A stretch of 64,000 nucleotides of DNA from Bacteroides zhangwenhongii (GCF_009193325.2 NZ_CP059856.1:1240001-1304000), one strand, 5' to 3'. Shown: positions 29,329 through 36,741, counted from the stretch's first letter. Notes: generated from the sequence alone by a model not told the origin. Translations and numbers: made by a program.

Positions 29329-31260
29329 ATGCCCAGATATTCAGGATGTCTTTTTGCTTTCTTCCTTTGGCTATCCCTGTCAATGGAGGTCTTTGCAACC
29401 TCTAAGGATATGAATCCTATTCTAATTATTTGTTCCTATAATCCGGCTGCCCATCAGACTTCAGTTACTATTTCCGATTATATGGAGGGATATACCAAAC
29501 TGGGAGGGAAACGTGATATTATTATTGAGAATATGAACTGCAAGAGTTTCTCGGAAGCTCCTTTATGGAGTGGTATGATGACACAAATCCTTGCTAAATA
29601 TCAGGGGGGAAAGCAGCAACCGGCACAAATTATATTGTTAGGACAGGAGGCGTGGGCGGCTTATCTGTCTCAGAGGGATTCGATGCGGGTGAAAGTTCCG
29701 GTAATGTGTAGTCTGGTCAGCAGCAATGTCGTGATATTGCCGGAAGATACTGTCGGAAGTTTGGATAGCTGGTTGCCCGAATCTGTAGATATCTTTGAAG
29801 ATCATATGGATATTCCTGAATTGCAGTCGGGATTTATCAATCATTATAATATAGGAGATAATGTGCGTATGATTCGTGCGTTCTATCCCGAAACAAAACA
29901 TATTGCTTTTATCTCGGATAATACGTATGGCGGCGTCACGATGCAAGCGTTGGTGCGAAAGGAAATGAAAAATTTCCCCGATCTGGATCTTGTTCTGTTG
30001 GACGGAAGAAAACATACCATTTATACGATTGTAGAGGAATTGCGGCATTTGCCGGAGCATACTGTTATTATGGTGGGTACTTGGAGGGTGGACATGAATG
30101 AGGGGTATTTTATGCGGAACGCCACGTATGCGATGATGGAAGCGGCTCCTGCCATTCCTACCTTTACACCTTCATCGGTGAGTCTGGGACATTGGGCGAT
30201 AGGAGGCGTATTGCCCGATTATCGAAAAGTGGGAGAAGAGATGGCTATGGAATCTGTCCGGATGGATAATCAGTCCGGCAGCACGGAGAAACATCTGCAG
30301 ATTATGGAATCTAAGGCTGTGATGGACAGTCGGAAAGCGAAAGAATGGGGACTGGATCCGAAGGCTTTGCCTTTTGGCGTGGAGCTCATCAATCAGCCGG
30401 TTTCATTCTATCAGCAGTATACGTATCAGATATGGTCTGCTTGCACTTTGTTTGTTGTCTTGGTGTTGGGGCTGTTTATTTCTCTCTTTTATTATTTCCG
30501 TACGAAGCGGTTGAAAGACGAACTGTTGAGATCGGACAAAGATCTGCGTGTGGCGAAAGACAGGGCGGAAGAGTCCAACCGTTTGAAAAGTGCTTTCCTG
30601 GCGAACATGAGTCATGAGATACGTACACCGCTGAACTCAATTGTCGGATTCTCGGATGTGTTGGCTGTGGAAGGAAGTACGGAGGAGGAACGTCAGTCCT
30701 ATTTTCAGATTATCAAGACTAATTCAGATTTACTGCTCCGCCTGATTAATGATATTCTTGACCTTTCGCGACTGGAGGCTAACCGGGTGACGCTGACTTG
30801 GGAGGAGTGTGATATCGTACTGTTGTGTCGGCAGGTGGTTGCTTCCGTTAGTTTTTCACGGCAATCTTCGGATAATCAGTTTCTGTTTACCACTTCTTTT
30901 GAGACGTATCGGATGGAGACGGATATACAACGTATGCAGCAGGTGATTATCAATCTCTTGTCGAATGCTGATAAGTTTACGAAAAAGGGGAAGATTACAT
31001 TGGACTTTTCTGTCGATGAGAAAACGGGAATGGCGGTTTTCTCAGTAACTGACACCGGATGCGGTATCCCGAAAGAAAAACAGAAACTTGTGTTCGAACG
31101 CTTTGAGAAACTGAATGAGTATGCTCAGGGAACCGGATTGGGGTTGTCTATCTGTAAATTAATCGTATCTAAATGGAAAGGAGTAATATGGATTGATCCC
31201 GACTATACAGGCGGGGCACGATTTATATTCTCGCATCCTCTAAAAATAGAAAAAGAATGA
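29329..31260 (+). CDS. Membrane sensor histidine kinase with periplasmic substrate-binding-like sensor
   Basis: 643 residues. A signal or first membrane segment (about 1-25) leads to a large extracytoplasmic domain (about 30-355) resembling periplasmic sugar/ABC-type binding proteins (IILLGQEAWAAYL, HIAFISDNTYGGVTMQALV, HTVIMVGTWRVDMNEGYF). A membrane helix follows at about 372-392 (LFVVLVLGLFISLFYYF). The HisKA domain has the phospho-acceptor His at about 429 (FLANMSHEIRTPLNS). The HATPase_c domain has INLLSNADKFT, DTGCGIPKEK and GTGLGLSICK. No receiver domain is fused and no response regulator follows; an AraC regulator lies two genes on. The stop overlaps the nucleotidase start by 4 bases (ATGA). 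Confidence 0.92.
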   Translation: MPRYSGCLFAFFLWLSLSMEVFATSKDMNPILIICSYNPAAHQTSVTISDYMEGYTKLGGKRDIIIENMNCKSFSEAPLWSGMMTQILAKYQGGKQQPAQIILLGQEAWAAYLSQRDSMRVKVPVMCSLVSSNVVILPEDTVGSLDSWLPESVDIFEDHMDIPELQSGFINHYNIGDNVRMIRAFYPETKHIAFISDNTYGGVTMQALVRKEMKNFPDLDLVLLDGRKHTIYTIVEELRHLPEHTVIMVGTWRVDMNEGYFMRNATYAMMEAAPAIPTFTPSSVSLGHWAIGGVLPDYRKVGEEMAMESVRMDNQSGSTEKHLQIMESKAVMDSRKAKEWGLDPKALPFGVELINQPVSFYQQYTYQIWSACTLFVVLVLGLFISLFYYFRTKRLKDELLRSDKDLRVAKDRAEESNRLKSAFLANMSHEIRTPLNSIVGFSDVLAVEGSTEEERQSYFQIIKTNSDLLLRLINDILDLSRLEANRVTLTWEECDIVLLCRQVVASVSFSRQSSDNQFLFTTSFETYRMETDIQRMQQVIINLLSNADKFTKKGKITLDFSVDEKTGMAVFSVTDTGCGIPKEKQKLVFERFEKLNEYAQGTGLGLSICKLIVSKWKGVIWIDPDYTGGARFIFSHPLKIEKE

Positions 31261-33002
31261 AACGAATAACATTGATTTATGCTTGGCTTTTCTGTCTGGC
31301 ACTGTCCGTTGCGGCACAGGAAAAGGTAGTGAAGTTGAAGATTGTACAGACAAGTGATGTACACGGAAATTATTATCCTTACAATTTTATAACCCGTCAG
31401 GAATGGAAAGGGAGTCTGGCCCGGATATACTCATTTATTGAGAAGGAACGCCGGGAGTATAAGGATAATCTGATATTGCTGGATAATGGGGATATTCTGC
31501 AAGGACAACCTACCGCTTATTACTATAATTATATAGATACCGTGTCTCCGCATCTTTGCGCCGAGATGATGAATTATATGAAATATGATGCGGGCAATAT
31601 GGGGAATCATGATGTGGAAACTGGACGTGCCGTATTCGACCGTTGGATTGGAACCTGTGACTTTCCCGTACTGGGAGCCAATATCATTGATACGTCTACG
31701 GGGAAACCTCATCTTCCTCCTTATAAAATGTTGGAACGGGACGGGGTGAAGATCGTCGTTTTGGGGATGATAACACCGGCCATTCCTGCCTGGCTTTCGG
31801 AAAATCTGTGGAGAGGGCTTCGTTTTGACGATATGGAGGAGACGGCTCGCAAATGGATGAAGATAATCCGTGCAAAGGAGAACCCGGATGTGGTAATCGG
31901 GTTGTTCCATGCCGGACAGGATGCGTTTAAGATGTCCGGTAAATATAATGAGAATGCGTCTCTGAATGTGGCAAAGAATATTCCGGGATTCGATGTGGTA
32001 TTGATGGGACATGATCATGCCCGCGAATGTAAGAAGGTGATGAATGTTGCCGGAGATTCGGTGTTGGTTATTGATCCGGCAAGCAACGGAGTGGTGCTGT
32101 CCAATGTCGACATCACTTTGAAGTTGAAGGATGGCAAGGTACTGAGCAAGGATATTCAAGGGGTATTGACGGAGACAAAGGAGTATGGTGTCAGCGAGGA
32201 TTTTATGAAACGTTTCGCTCCGCAGTATGAGGCTGTGCGGAAGTTTGTGTCCAAGAAAATCGGTACGTTTACTGAGGATATCTCTACGCATCCTTCTTTC
32301 TTTGGTCCTTCCGCTTTCATCGATCTGATACATACTTTGCAGCTCGATATCACGGGAGCCGACATTTCTTTTGCAGCGCCGCTTTCATTCGATGCGGAAA
32401 TTAAGAAAGGGGATGTGTTCGTCAGTGATATGTTCAACTTATATAAGTATGAAAATATGCTGTACGTGATGACTTTGTCCGGTAAAGAAATCAAGGATTT
32501 TCTGGAGATGTCTTATTTCATGTGGACTAACCGGATGAAATCACCGGACGACCATTTGCTGTGGTTCAAGGAAAAACGTCGGGATGGTGCGGAGGACAGG
32601 ACTTCTTTCCAGAATTTCAGTTTTAACTTTGATTCGGCTTCCGGCATAATCTATACGGTGGATGTTACTAAACCGAAAGGGGAGAAGATTACGATTGTCA
32701 GTATGGCAGATGGCTCTCCTTTCGATATAAATAAGATTTATAAAGTGGCGTTGAATTCTTATCGTGGTAATGGTGGCGGTGAATTGTTGACAAAAGGTTC
32801 GGGCATTCCTCAAGAGAAATTGAAAGACCGTATCATTTTCTCTACTGATAAGGATCTTCGTTTTTACCTGATGAATTACATCGAGGAGAAGGGGGGAATG
32901 AATCCGAAAGCGTTGAATCAGTGGAAATTCGTTCCGGAGAAGTGGACTGTTCCTGCTGCCCGGCGTGACGCTGAGTATCTGTTCGGGGTGGTCAATAAGT
33001 AG
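31257..33002 (+). CDS. Secreted 5'-nucleotidase / 2',3'-cyclic phosphodiesterase family protein
   Basis: 581 residues with a signal peptide (to about 21, ALSVAAQ). The metallophosphoesterase domain has the full motif set: TSDVHGNYYP (about 32), LLDNGDILQG (about 80), NMGNHDVE (about 118), GLFHAGQD and LMGHDHARE (about 250). The C-terminal 5'-nucleotidase substrate domain (about 330-560) includes LYKYENMLYVMTLSGKEIKDFLE and YRGNGGGELL. It would dephosphorylate nucleotides or cyclic nucleotides in the periplasm to scavenge nucleosides and phosphate. The ATGA overlap with the upstream kinase implies coupled translation. The kinase may sense its substrate or product, which is inference. Confidence 0.93.
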   Translation: MKRITLIYAWLFCLALSVAAQEKVVKLKIVQTSDVHGNYYPYNFITRQEWKGSLARIYSFIEKERREYKDNLILLDNGDILQGQPTAYYYNYIDTVSPHLCAEMMNYMKYDAGNMGNHDVETGRAVFDRWIGTCDFPVLGANIIDTSTGKPHLPPYKMLERDGVKIVVLGMITPAIPAWLSENLWRGLRFDDMEETARKWMKIIRAKENPDVVIGLFHAGQDAFKMSGKYNENASLNVAKNIPGFDVVLMGHDHARECKKVMNVAGDSVLVIDPASNGVVLSNVDITLKLKDGKVLSKDIQGVLTETKEYGVSEDFMKRFAPQYEAVRKFVSKKIGTFTEDISTHPSFFGPSAFIDLIHTLQLDITGADISFAAPLSFDAEIKKGDVFVSDMFNLYKYENMLYVMTLSGKEIKDFLEMSYFMWTNRMKSPDDHLLWFKEKRRDGAEDRTSFQNFSFNFDSASGIIYTVDVTKPKGEKITIVSMADGSPFDINKIYKVALNSYRGNGGGELLTKGSGIPQEKLKDRIIFSTDKDLRFYLMNYIEEKGGMNPKALNQWKFVPEKWTVPAARRDAEYLFGVVNK

Positions 33003-33041
33003 CCAAAAATGTTCATTTTGTCTGGTGATACTCTGTTTTGG

Positions 33042-33073
33042 CTTGTATATCTGATTTATTGCTGGTATATTTG
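33042..33073 (+). promoter_or_regulatory. Promoter of the AraC-family gene
   Basis: CTTG, 20 bases, TATATTTG: an exact -7 element and near -33, 17 bases before the ATG. The regulator can therefore be transcribed apart from the kinase-nucleotidase pair. Confidence 0.68.
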
Positions 33074-33090
33074 TCGCAAAAAGAGAGAGT

Positions 33091-33993
33091 ATGGATATTC
33101 AAAATGTTCCTAAAGTAGGTATTTCTTCTGTAGTTCATTCTAAGCATATAGATGTTGATAGCATTGATGTCATTGATAATGATATAGCGCTCTTCGATTC
33201 GGAGAGCGTTATTTCCTTATATAGTGGTCCCAGCAAGTTGGAGGTATTGACAATAGGACTTTGCCTGGAAGGTGAGGGTACTTTTAATATTAATCTGCAG
33301 GATTTTCAATTATCTTCGGGAGGGATGGTGATAGCCCTGCCGAGTCAGATTATAGAACACCGGCAGTTTAGTCCCGACTTCAAGGGAATCTTCTTTGCGG
33401 TATCCAAGAGTTTGCTGGAGACATTGCCTAAAGTAGGCAATCTGCTTGCATTGTTTTTCTATCTGAAAGATTATCCTTGTTTTAGCCTGACTCCGAACGA
33501 GCAGCGCACGGTGCAGGAATATCATACGTTTATCAGAAAGAGGTTGAGGAGTAAAGGGGATCTGTATCGCAGGGAGGTCGTGCTCGGACTGATGCAGGGT
33601 TTCTTTTTTGAACTGTGCAATATCTTTAACAATCATGCGCCTGCAGCCACTGCTTCGGTGAAGTCGAAAAGCCGGAAAGAGTATATCTTTGAACGTTTCT
33701 ATGAAACGCTGGTAGAATCTTATCAATCAGAACGTAGTGTGAAGTTTTATGCTGACCAGCTGTGTCTGACACCGAAACATCTTTCCGGAGTTGTGAAGGA
33801 GGTGAGTGGAAAGACTGTGGGCGAGTGGATCGATGAGTTTGTGATTTTGGAAGCAAAAGCACTTTTGAACTCCTCAAGCATGAATATACAGGAGATAGCC
33901 GATCGCTTGAACTTTGCCAACCAGTCCTTCTTCGGGAAATATTTTAAGCATTATACGGGGATGTCTCCCAAAGAATATCGGAAGAACCGATAA
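33091..33993 (+). CDS. AraC-family transcriptional regulator
   Basis: 300 residues. The N-terminal half (about 1-170) looks like a cupin-type ligand-binding domain (LSSGGMVIALPSQIIEHRQFSPDFKGIFF). The C-terminal AraC DNA-binding domain has two helix-turn-helices (FYADQLCLTPKHLSGVVKEVSGKTVGEWI and IQEIADRLNFANQSFFGKYFKHYTGMSPKEYRK). No membrane segment. It has its own promoter right after the nucleotidase gene. Targets unknown; control of the upstream pair or of a nearby operon is possible. The stop is 5 bases from the stop of the convergent Crp/Fnr gene. Confidence 0.92.
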   Translation: MDIQNVPKVGISSVVHSKHIDVDSIDVIDNDIALFDSESVISLYSGPSKLEVLTIGLCLEGEGTFNINLQDFQLSSGGMVIALPSQIIEHRQFSPDFKGIFFAVSKSLLETLPKVGNLLALFFYLKDYPCFSLTPNEQRTVQEYHTFIRKRLRSKGDLYRREVVLGLMQGFFFELCNIFNNHAPAATASVKSKSRKEYIFERFYETLVESYQSERSVKFYADQLCLTPKHLSGVVKEVSGKTVGEWIDEFVILEAKALLNSSSMNIQEIADRLNFANQSFFGKYFKHYTGMSPKEYRKNR

Positions 33994-33998
33994 TGTGT

Positions 33999-34583
33999 TT
34001 ACAAAACTCCGGAGCGTACGCGGCTCAAGGTCTCCGGTGTCATCAGCAGGTAAGAGGCTATGTATGCCAAAGGAGCGCGTTTGATGATTTCCGGATGCGT
34101 TTCGAGCAGGAGATTATAGCGTTCGCGGGCGGATTCAAAGCGCCAGGAATCAGCTTTGACTTGTGATACAATTAAAGAGTATTCCAATATTTTCTGATAG
34201 AACATATTGATTTCCCAATTTTCTCTCGCCAGCTTCTGTATCATGTCGCGGGGGAAAAGGTAGATAATGGAAGGTTCCAGTGTCTCCACTATAAGCCGGG
34301 TAGGTACTTGCTTCAAGAAGCTTTCAATGCACATCACGATACATCCTTCGTAAGAGAAATGCTCGGTAACGTCTTTCCCGTTTTTGTAGTAGTATTGTCT
34401 GAGCATACCTTTACCGACGAATACAATCTCGTGAGCGACCTCTCCCTCATTCAATGCAATGGCTCCTTTGGGAAACTCTTCACGGATCAGTATACTTTCT
34501 ATCTGCCGTCTTCCCTCTATACTCATTTCCGGAAAGCGGGAATTTACAACGGCATTTACAGTTTCTCTTAACAATGTATCCAT
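33999..34583 (-). CDS. Crp/Fnr-family transcriptional regulator
   Basis: 194 residues. The cyclic-nucleotide-binding-like beta-roll spans about 20-115 (EFPKGAIALNEGEVAHEIVFVGKGMLRQYYYKNGKDV). The dimer helix covers about 120-150, and a short winged helix at the C-terminus has the recognition helix MTPETLSRVR. This E-x-x-S-R arrangement is the FNR-type contact set for TTGAT half-sites. There is no N-terminal Cys cluster for an FeS cluster, so oxygen sensing as in E. coli FNR is not supported. A perfect TTGAT-N4-ATCAA box lies between this gene and its divergent neighbour, close to both promoters, so autoregulation is likely. Confidence 0.9.
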   Translation of the reverse strand: MDTLLRETVNAVVNSRFPEMSIEGRRQIESILIREEFPKGAIALNEGEVAHEIVFVGKGMLRQYYYKNGKDVTEHFSYEGCIVMCIESFLKQVPTRLIVETLEPSIIYLFPRDMIQKLARENWEINMFYQKILEYSLIVSQVKADSWRFESARERYNLLLETHPEIIKRAPLAYIASYLLMTPETLSRVRSGVL

Positions 34584-34605
34584 GTCTTTTTTGTTTTGGT
34601 GTGTG

Positions 34606-34613
34606 CAAAAATA
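34606..34613 (-). promoter_or_regulatory. Promoter -7 element of the Crp/Fnr gene
   Basis: TATTTTTG on the minus strand, exact TAnnTTTG, 23 bases before the ATG. The region where its -33 should lie is covered by the FNR-like box. Confidence 0.6.
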
Positions 34614-34623
34614 CTAAAAACGG

Positions 34624-34637
34624 TTGATATAAATCAA
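34624..34637. promoter_or_regulatory. Perfect FNR-type operator TTGAT-N4-ATCAA
   Basis: TTGATATAAATCAA is a perfect palindrome of the FNR consensus form. Its centre (34630.5) is about 40 bases upstream of the expected start of the lipoprotein transcript, the class II activator position. It is about 31 bases upstream of the expected start of the Crp/Fnr transcript, a position expected to repress. Confidence 0.7.
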
Positions 34638-34656
34638 TTGCAGCACAAAAAAGATG

Positions 34657-34664
34657 TATATTTG
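34657..34664 (+). promoter_or_regulatory. Promoter -7 element of the DUF4843-like lipoprotein gene
   Basis: TATATTTG, exact TAnnTTTG, 28 bases before the ATG at 34692. There is no TTTG at -33; the FNR-like box occupies that place. Confidence 0.65.
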
Positions 34665-34691
34665 TTATTAAATCAAGATATAGAAAAGATT

Positions 34692-35420
34692 ATGAATAAG
34701 ATAATAGGATTGGCAGTATTGCTGCTATGCGTTTTTGGCTGTGCGAAGGATGATGATGCGATTTATTATCCGGTAGGCAATGTAGATATTGAAAGGGGTG
34801 GTGTCGCTCTGGAAGATGGAAAGGGAGAATTGGTAGCCGGGAGTTATAATGAGGAGGATTATGTGCTGGATACGCTGGCGCAGTATCCGGGAGATCCAAC
34901 TCTTGGCAAACTGACGTTTATGATTGATCTGAAGAATCAGTTGGCGAGACAGGAAGCTGACGGATTTAACGGAATCGGTAAATCGGGATTGACAATGAGT
35001 CTGGGATATAAAAATGGTGACTATCCGTCGGAGAGCCAGATACCTGTTTATACTTCTCCTGATATAACTGCTGCGTATGCGGTTAAACTCCGTTTAAAAG
35101 GGGAGCTTGCTTTGGCGGGAGAATGGATGATTGATTACATTTATGTGCAATTGGCTGGCTTATTTCAACCTTATCCGCCTGCGTCCTTTCCCGAAGTGTT
35201 TATGTGTAAAGGTGGTGAGCAGCCATTTGCTGCTTTTGACTCTTTCCGTAGGACTTGGACATTTGATATTACTTATAACCGTTCCGGTCTTTCTTTCAGT
35301 CAGTTATATTTCAATTTATTCTTGAATCTGGCAGGACAGAAACGGGAAGAGAGAATTAGGTTGAGGATTGATAAAGAATCTTTTTTTGAGGTGTATAAAT
35401 TAAACGAGGAAATGAATTGA
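34692..35420 (+). CDS. Lipoprotein, DUF4843-like
   Basis: 242 residues from the ATG at 34692; an in-frame ATG at 34596 is rejected because it precedes the promoter and would bury the signal peptide. The lipoprotein signal MNKIIGLAVLLLCVFGC is followed by AKDDDAIYYP. The rest is beta-rich with the spacing seen in Bacteroides DUF4843 proteins (LGKLTFMIDLKNQ, YAVKLRLKGEL, RSGLSFSQLYFNLFLNLAGQKREERIRLRI). Function unknown; such lipoproteins often sit with outer-membrane uptake genes, which are absent here. Its stop codon lies in the loop of a hairpin that also ends the opposing tRNA transcript. Control by the divergent Crp/Fnr regulator is likely. Confidence 0.8.
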   Translation: MNKIIGLAVLLLCVFGCAKDDDAIYYPVGNVDIERGGVALEDGKGELVAGSYNEEDYVLDTLAQYPGDPTLGKLTFMIDLKNQLARQEADGFNGIGKSGLTMSLGYKNGDYPSESQIPVYTSPDITAAYAVKLRLKGELALAGEWMIDYIYVQLAGLFQPYPPASFPEVFMCKGGEQPFAAFDSFRRTWTFDITYNRSGLSFSQLYFNLFLNLAGQKREERIRLRIDKESFFEVYKLNEEMN

Positions 35421-35434
35421 TTCATTTCCTCGTT
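35403..35434. terminator. Hairpin overlapping the lipoprotein stop, after tRNA-Glu
   Basis: 14-base perfect arms (35403-35416, 35421-35434) around a 4-base loop TTGA that contains most of the TGA stop. On the minus strand it follows tRNA-Glu and is trailed by a T-rich stretch. Confidence 0.75.
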
Positions 35435-35437
35435 GTG

Positions 35438-35509
35438 TAGTGGGTACGAGAATCGAACTCGTATTACATGCGTGAGAGGCATGTGTCCTAACCGTTAGAC
35501 GAACCCACC
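35438..35509 (-). tRNA. tRNA-Glu (anticodon CUC)
   Basis: A 72-base cloverleaf on the minus strand. The acceptor is GGTGGGT/ACCCACT (first pair G-U), the D arm GTCT..GGAC, the anticodon stem CATGC/GCATG with loop CTCTCAC giving anticodon CUC, and the T arm ACGAG-TTCGATT-CTCGT. CCA is not encoded. It has no own promoter visible and lies downstream of tRNA-Ser, separated by a hairpin. Confidence 0.93.
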
Positions 35510-35525
35510 GGATTTTGATTGATTT

Positions 35526-35559
35526 AAAAAGAGCTAAGTCTTAAAATACTTAGCTCTTT
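35526..35559. terminator. Hairpin between tRNA-Ser and tRNA-Glu
   Basis: Arms AAAAAGAGCTAAGT and ACTTAGCTCTTTTT (14 bases, perfect) with an 8-base loop. On the minus strand it has a T tract and looks like a terminator after tRNA-Ser. If complete, tRNA-Glu would lack a promoter, so partial read-through or an RNA-processing role is likely. Confidence 0.7.
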
Positions 35560-35575
35560 TTATTTTGAGATTTTG

Positions 35576-35662
35576 CGGAAGCTGGGGGATTCGAACCCCC
35601 GGTACCCTTACGAGTACGTCAGTTTAGCAAACTGGTGGTTTCAGCCACTCACCCAAACTTCC
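35576..35662 (-). tRNA. tRNA-Ser (anticodon GCU)
   Basis: An 87-base class II tRNA on the minus strand. Acceptor GGAAGTT/AGCTTCC, anticodon loop TTGCTAA giving GCU, a long variable arm (GTAC..GTAC stem), T arm GGGGG-TTCGAAT-CCCCC and discriminator G. CCA is not encoded. An excellent promoter lies about 30 bases upstream. Confidence 0.95.
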
Positions 35663-35692
35663 TTGAACCCGCATTCTCTCTCAAATGCGGTG

Positions 35693-35724
35693 CAAAGATA
35701 GGGGGAAGTTTTTGACTATGCAAA
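35693..35724 (-). promoter_or_regulatory. Promoter of the tRNA-Ser (and probably tRNA-Glu) transcript
   Basis: On the minus strand: TTTG, 20 bases, TATCTTTG. This is a full match to the Bacteroides consensus. A short palindrome (CCGCATT/AATGCGG, 35669-35690) sits in the leader. Confidence 0.85.
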
Positions 35725-35921
35725 TCTTTTAGCAAGATTTTTTTTACTTGTTTTTCAATAATGGAGATAACCCTCTATGTTTCAAATGTTAAACGAAATA
35801 ATTTTTTTCGAAGTTTTTTAGAGCCTGTTTCATTTCTATTCAGAAACGTTCATAAAATGCCGCTATAAGTAAAAGATGTATTGGATTTATTGAATAAAAG
35901 AGGGGAGATAATGTAGGTGTA

Positions 35922-35988
35922 TAAAAAAAGGCTATCTATCCCAGACAGCCAATCTTTTGTTAACCTTAAATCTAATACTATGAAAAAC
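35922..35988 (-). ncRNA. Candidate short orphan RNA 1 (about 65-70 nt)
   Basis: The 632-base gap between tRNA-Ser and the next gene holds a compact transcription unit on the minus strand. A perfect promoter (35995-36025) is followed about 50 bases later by a hairpin (35930-35950; stem GGCTaTCT/AGACAGCC with one mismatch) and seven Ts (35923-35929). No reading frame of note is inside. Ends are estimated: start 6-8 bases after the -7 element, end in the T tract. A 24-codon frame on the plus strand (35980-36054) overlaps it, but has no promoter of its own. The rest of the gap is AT-rich and shows nothing else. Confidence 0.55.
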
Positions 35989-35994
35989 ACATTG

Positions 35995-36025
35995 CAAATA
36001 TACGGACTTTTGTGGTATCTGCAAA
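35995..36025 (-). promoter_or_regulatory. Consensus promoter of candidate RNA 1
   Basis: On the minus strand: TTTG, 19 bases, TATATTTG. A full consensus match with no protein gene downstream. Confidence 0.75.
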
Positions 36026-36168
36026 TAATACAAGAAAAAACGGATGTTTTATAACATTGATTAAATGTTTACTTCTTATATTCTATTTTTATTAAGATTC
36101 TATATGTTTGGAATGAGCTGTTCACGGTATTATACCATTAAATCTCAAGCGTGGGGATTTGCCCCTAT

Positions 36169-36197
36169 AAGTAGGTAATTTCCTCCCGAAAAGTAGG
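36169..36197 (+). promoter_or_regulatory. Pair of direct repeats upstream of a small lipoprotein gene
   Basis: AAGTAGG occurs at 36169-36175 and 36191-36197, exactly 22 bases apart, so both face the same side of the helix. They end about 33 bases before the -7 element at 36230, a typical activator position. The spacing is that of LytTR-type tandem sites; the regulator is unknown. Confidence 0.45.
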
Positions 36198-36229
36198 ATT
36201 TTTCAGTTTTAAGGGGAAAATTCATTCTA

Positions 36230-36237
36230 TACTTTTG
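36230..36237 (+). promoter_or_regulatory. Promoter -7 element of the small lipoprotein gene
   Basis: TACTTTTG matches TAnnTTTG, 58 bases before the ATG; the -33 position reads TTTA (one mismatch, 18-base spacer). Confidence 0.6.
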
Positions 36238-36294
36238 TCATATCGAAAGATAAATGATAAATATTAATAAACGAACCATTAAAAATAAAGGAAT

Positions 36295-36741
36295 ATGAAA
36301 ACGAACACATTTAGATATTTAGGTCTGGCTTTGATGGCTGTATTGATGGTCGGTCTTACTTCTTGCGAAGTGGAGATAGACAGTTTCTACGATGATGATA
36401 ATAACGGACCGGGTTATTACAACCGTTCGGCTGATTTGTGTAGCCGCACCTGGGTCAGTTTTTATCGGGATATAGACAACAACTACTGCCGTCAGGAACT
36501 GGATTTCTTTTTAGATCGTACAGGAATAGATTACATACGGGTGGAATATCCGGACGGATATGTGGAAGAATTTGAATATAAGTTCCGTTGGAGTTGGGAA
36601 AATTTCGCGCAGACTTCCATCCGTATGTCGTATGGGCCCAATGATGTTTCCTACCTGGACGACGTATATATTGGAGGCAACAGGTTGAGCGGCTATTTGG
36701 ACGGGCGGAACAATTTTGTGGAATATCAGGGAAGAAGATAA
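36295..36741 (+). CDS. Small hypothetical lipoprotein
   Basis: 148 residues. The signal MKTNTFRYLGLALMAVLMVGLTSC is a clear lipobox signal peptide. The mature part begins with an acidic linker (EVEIDSFYDDDNNG) and continues as a beta-rich domain with many aromatic residues (WVSFYRDIDNNYCRQELDFFLDRTG, YVEEFEYKFRWSW). I do not recognise a characterised family; it resembles small lipocalin-like or META-like Bacteroides lipoproteins only in outline. The upstream region has a promoter and a helically phased repeat pair, so expression looks regulated. The long gap and strong lipobox make it a real gene. Confidence 0.82.
   Translation: MKTNTFRYLGLALMAVLMVGLTSCEVEIDSFYDDDNNGPGYYNRSADLCSRTWVSFYRDIDNNYCRQELDFFLDRTGIDYIRVEYPDGYVEEFEYKFRWSWENFAQTSIRMSYGPNDVSYLDDVYIGGNRLSGYLDGRNNFVEYQGRR

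Noticed and set aside
31431..32333. A 300-codon leftward frame in the 5'-nucleotidase gene
   Set aside because: Antisense to a gene with all metallophosphoesterase motifs; His/Arg/Ile-rich composition typical of shadows.
34596..34691. N-terminal extension of the DUF4843-like lipoprotein
   Set aside because: It spans the FNR-like box and the promoter, and would bury the lipoprotein signal peptide.
35980..36054. A 24-codon rightward frame (MKNTLQIYGLLWYL...) in the gap after the tRNAs
   Set aside because: No rightward promoter or ribosome site; its start region coincides with a perfect leftward promoter, which explains the sequence better. Kept open only as a possible leader peptide.
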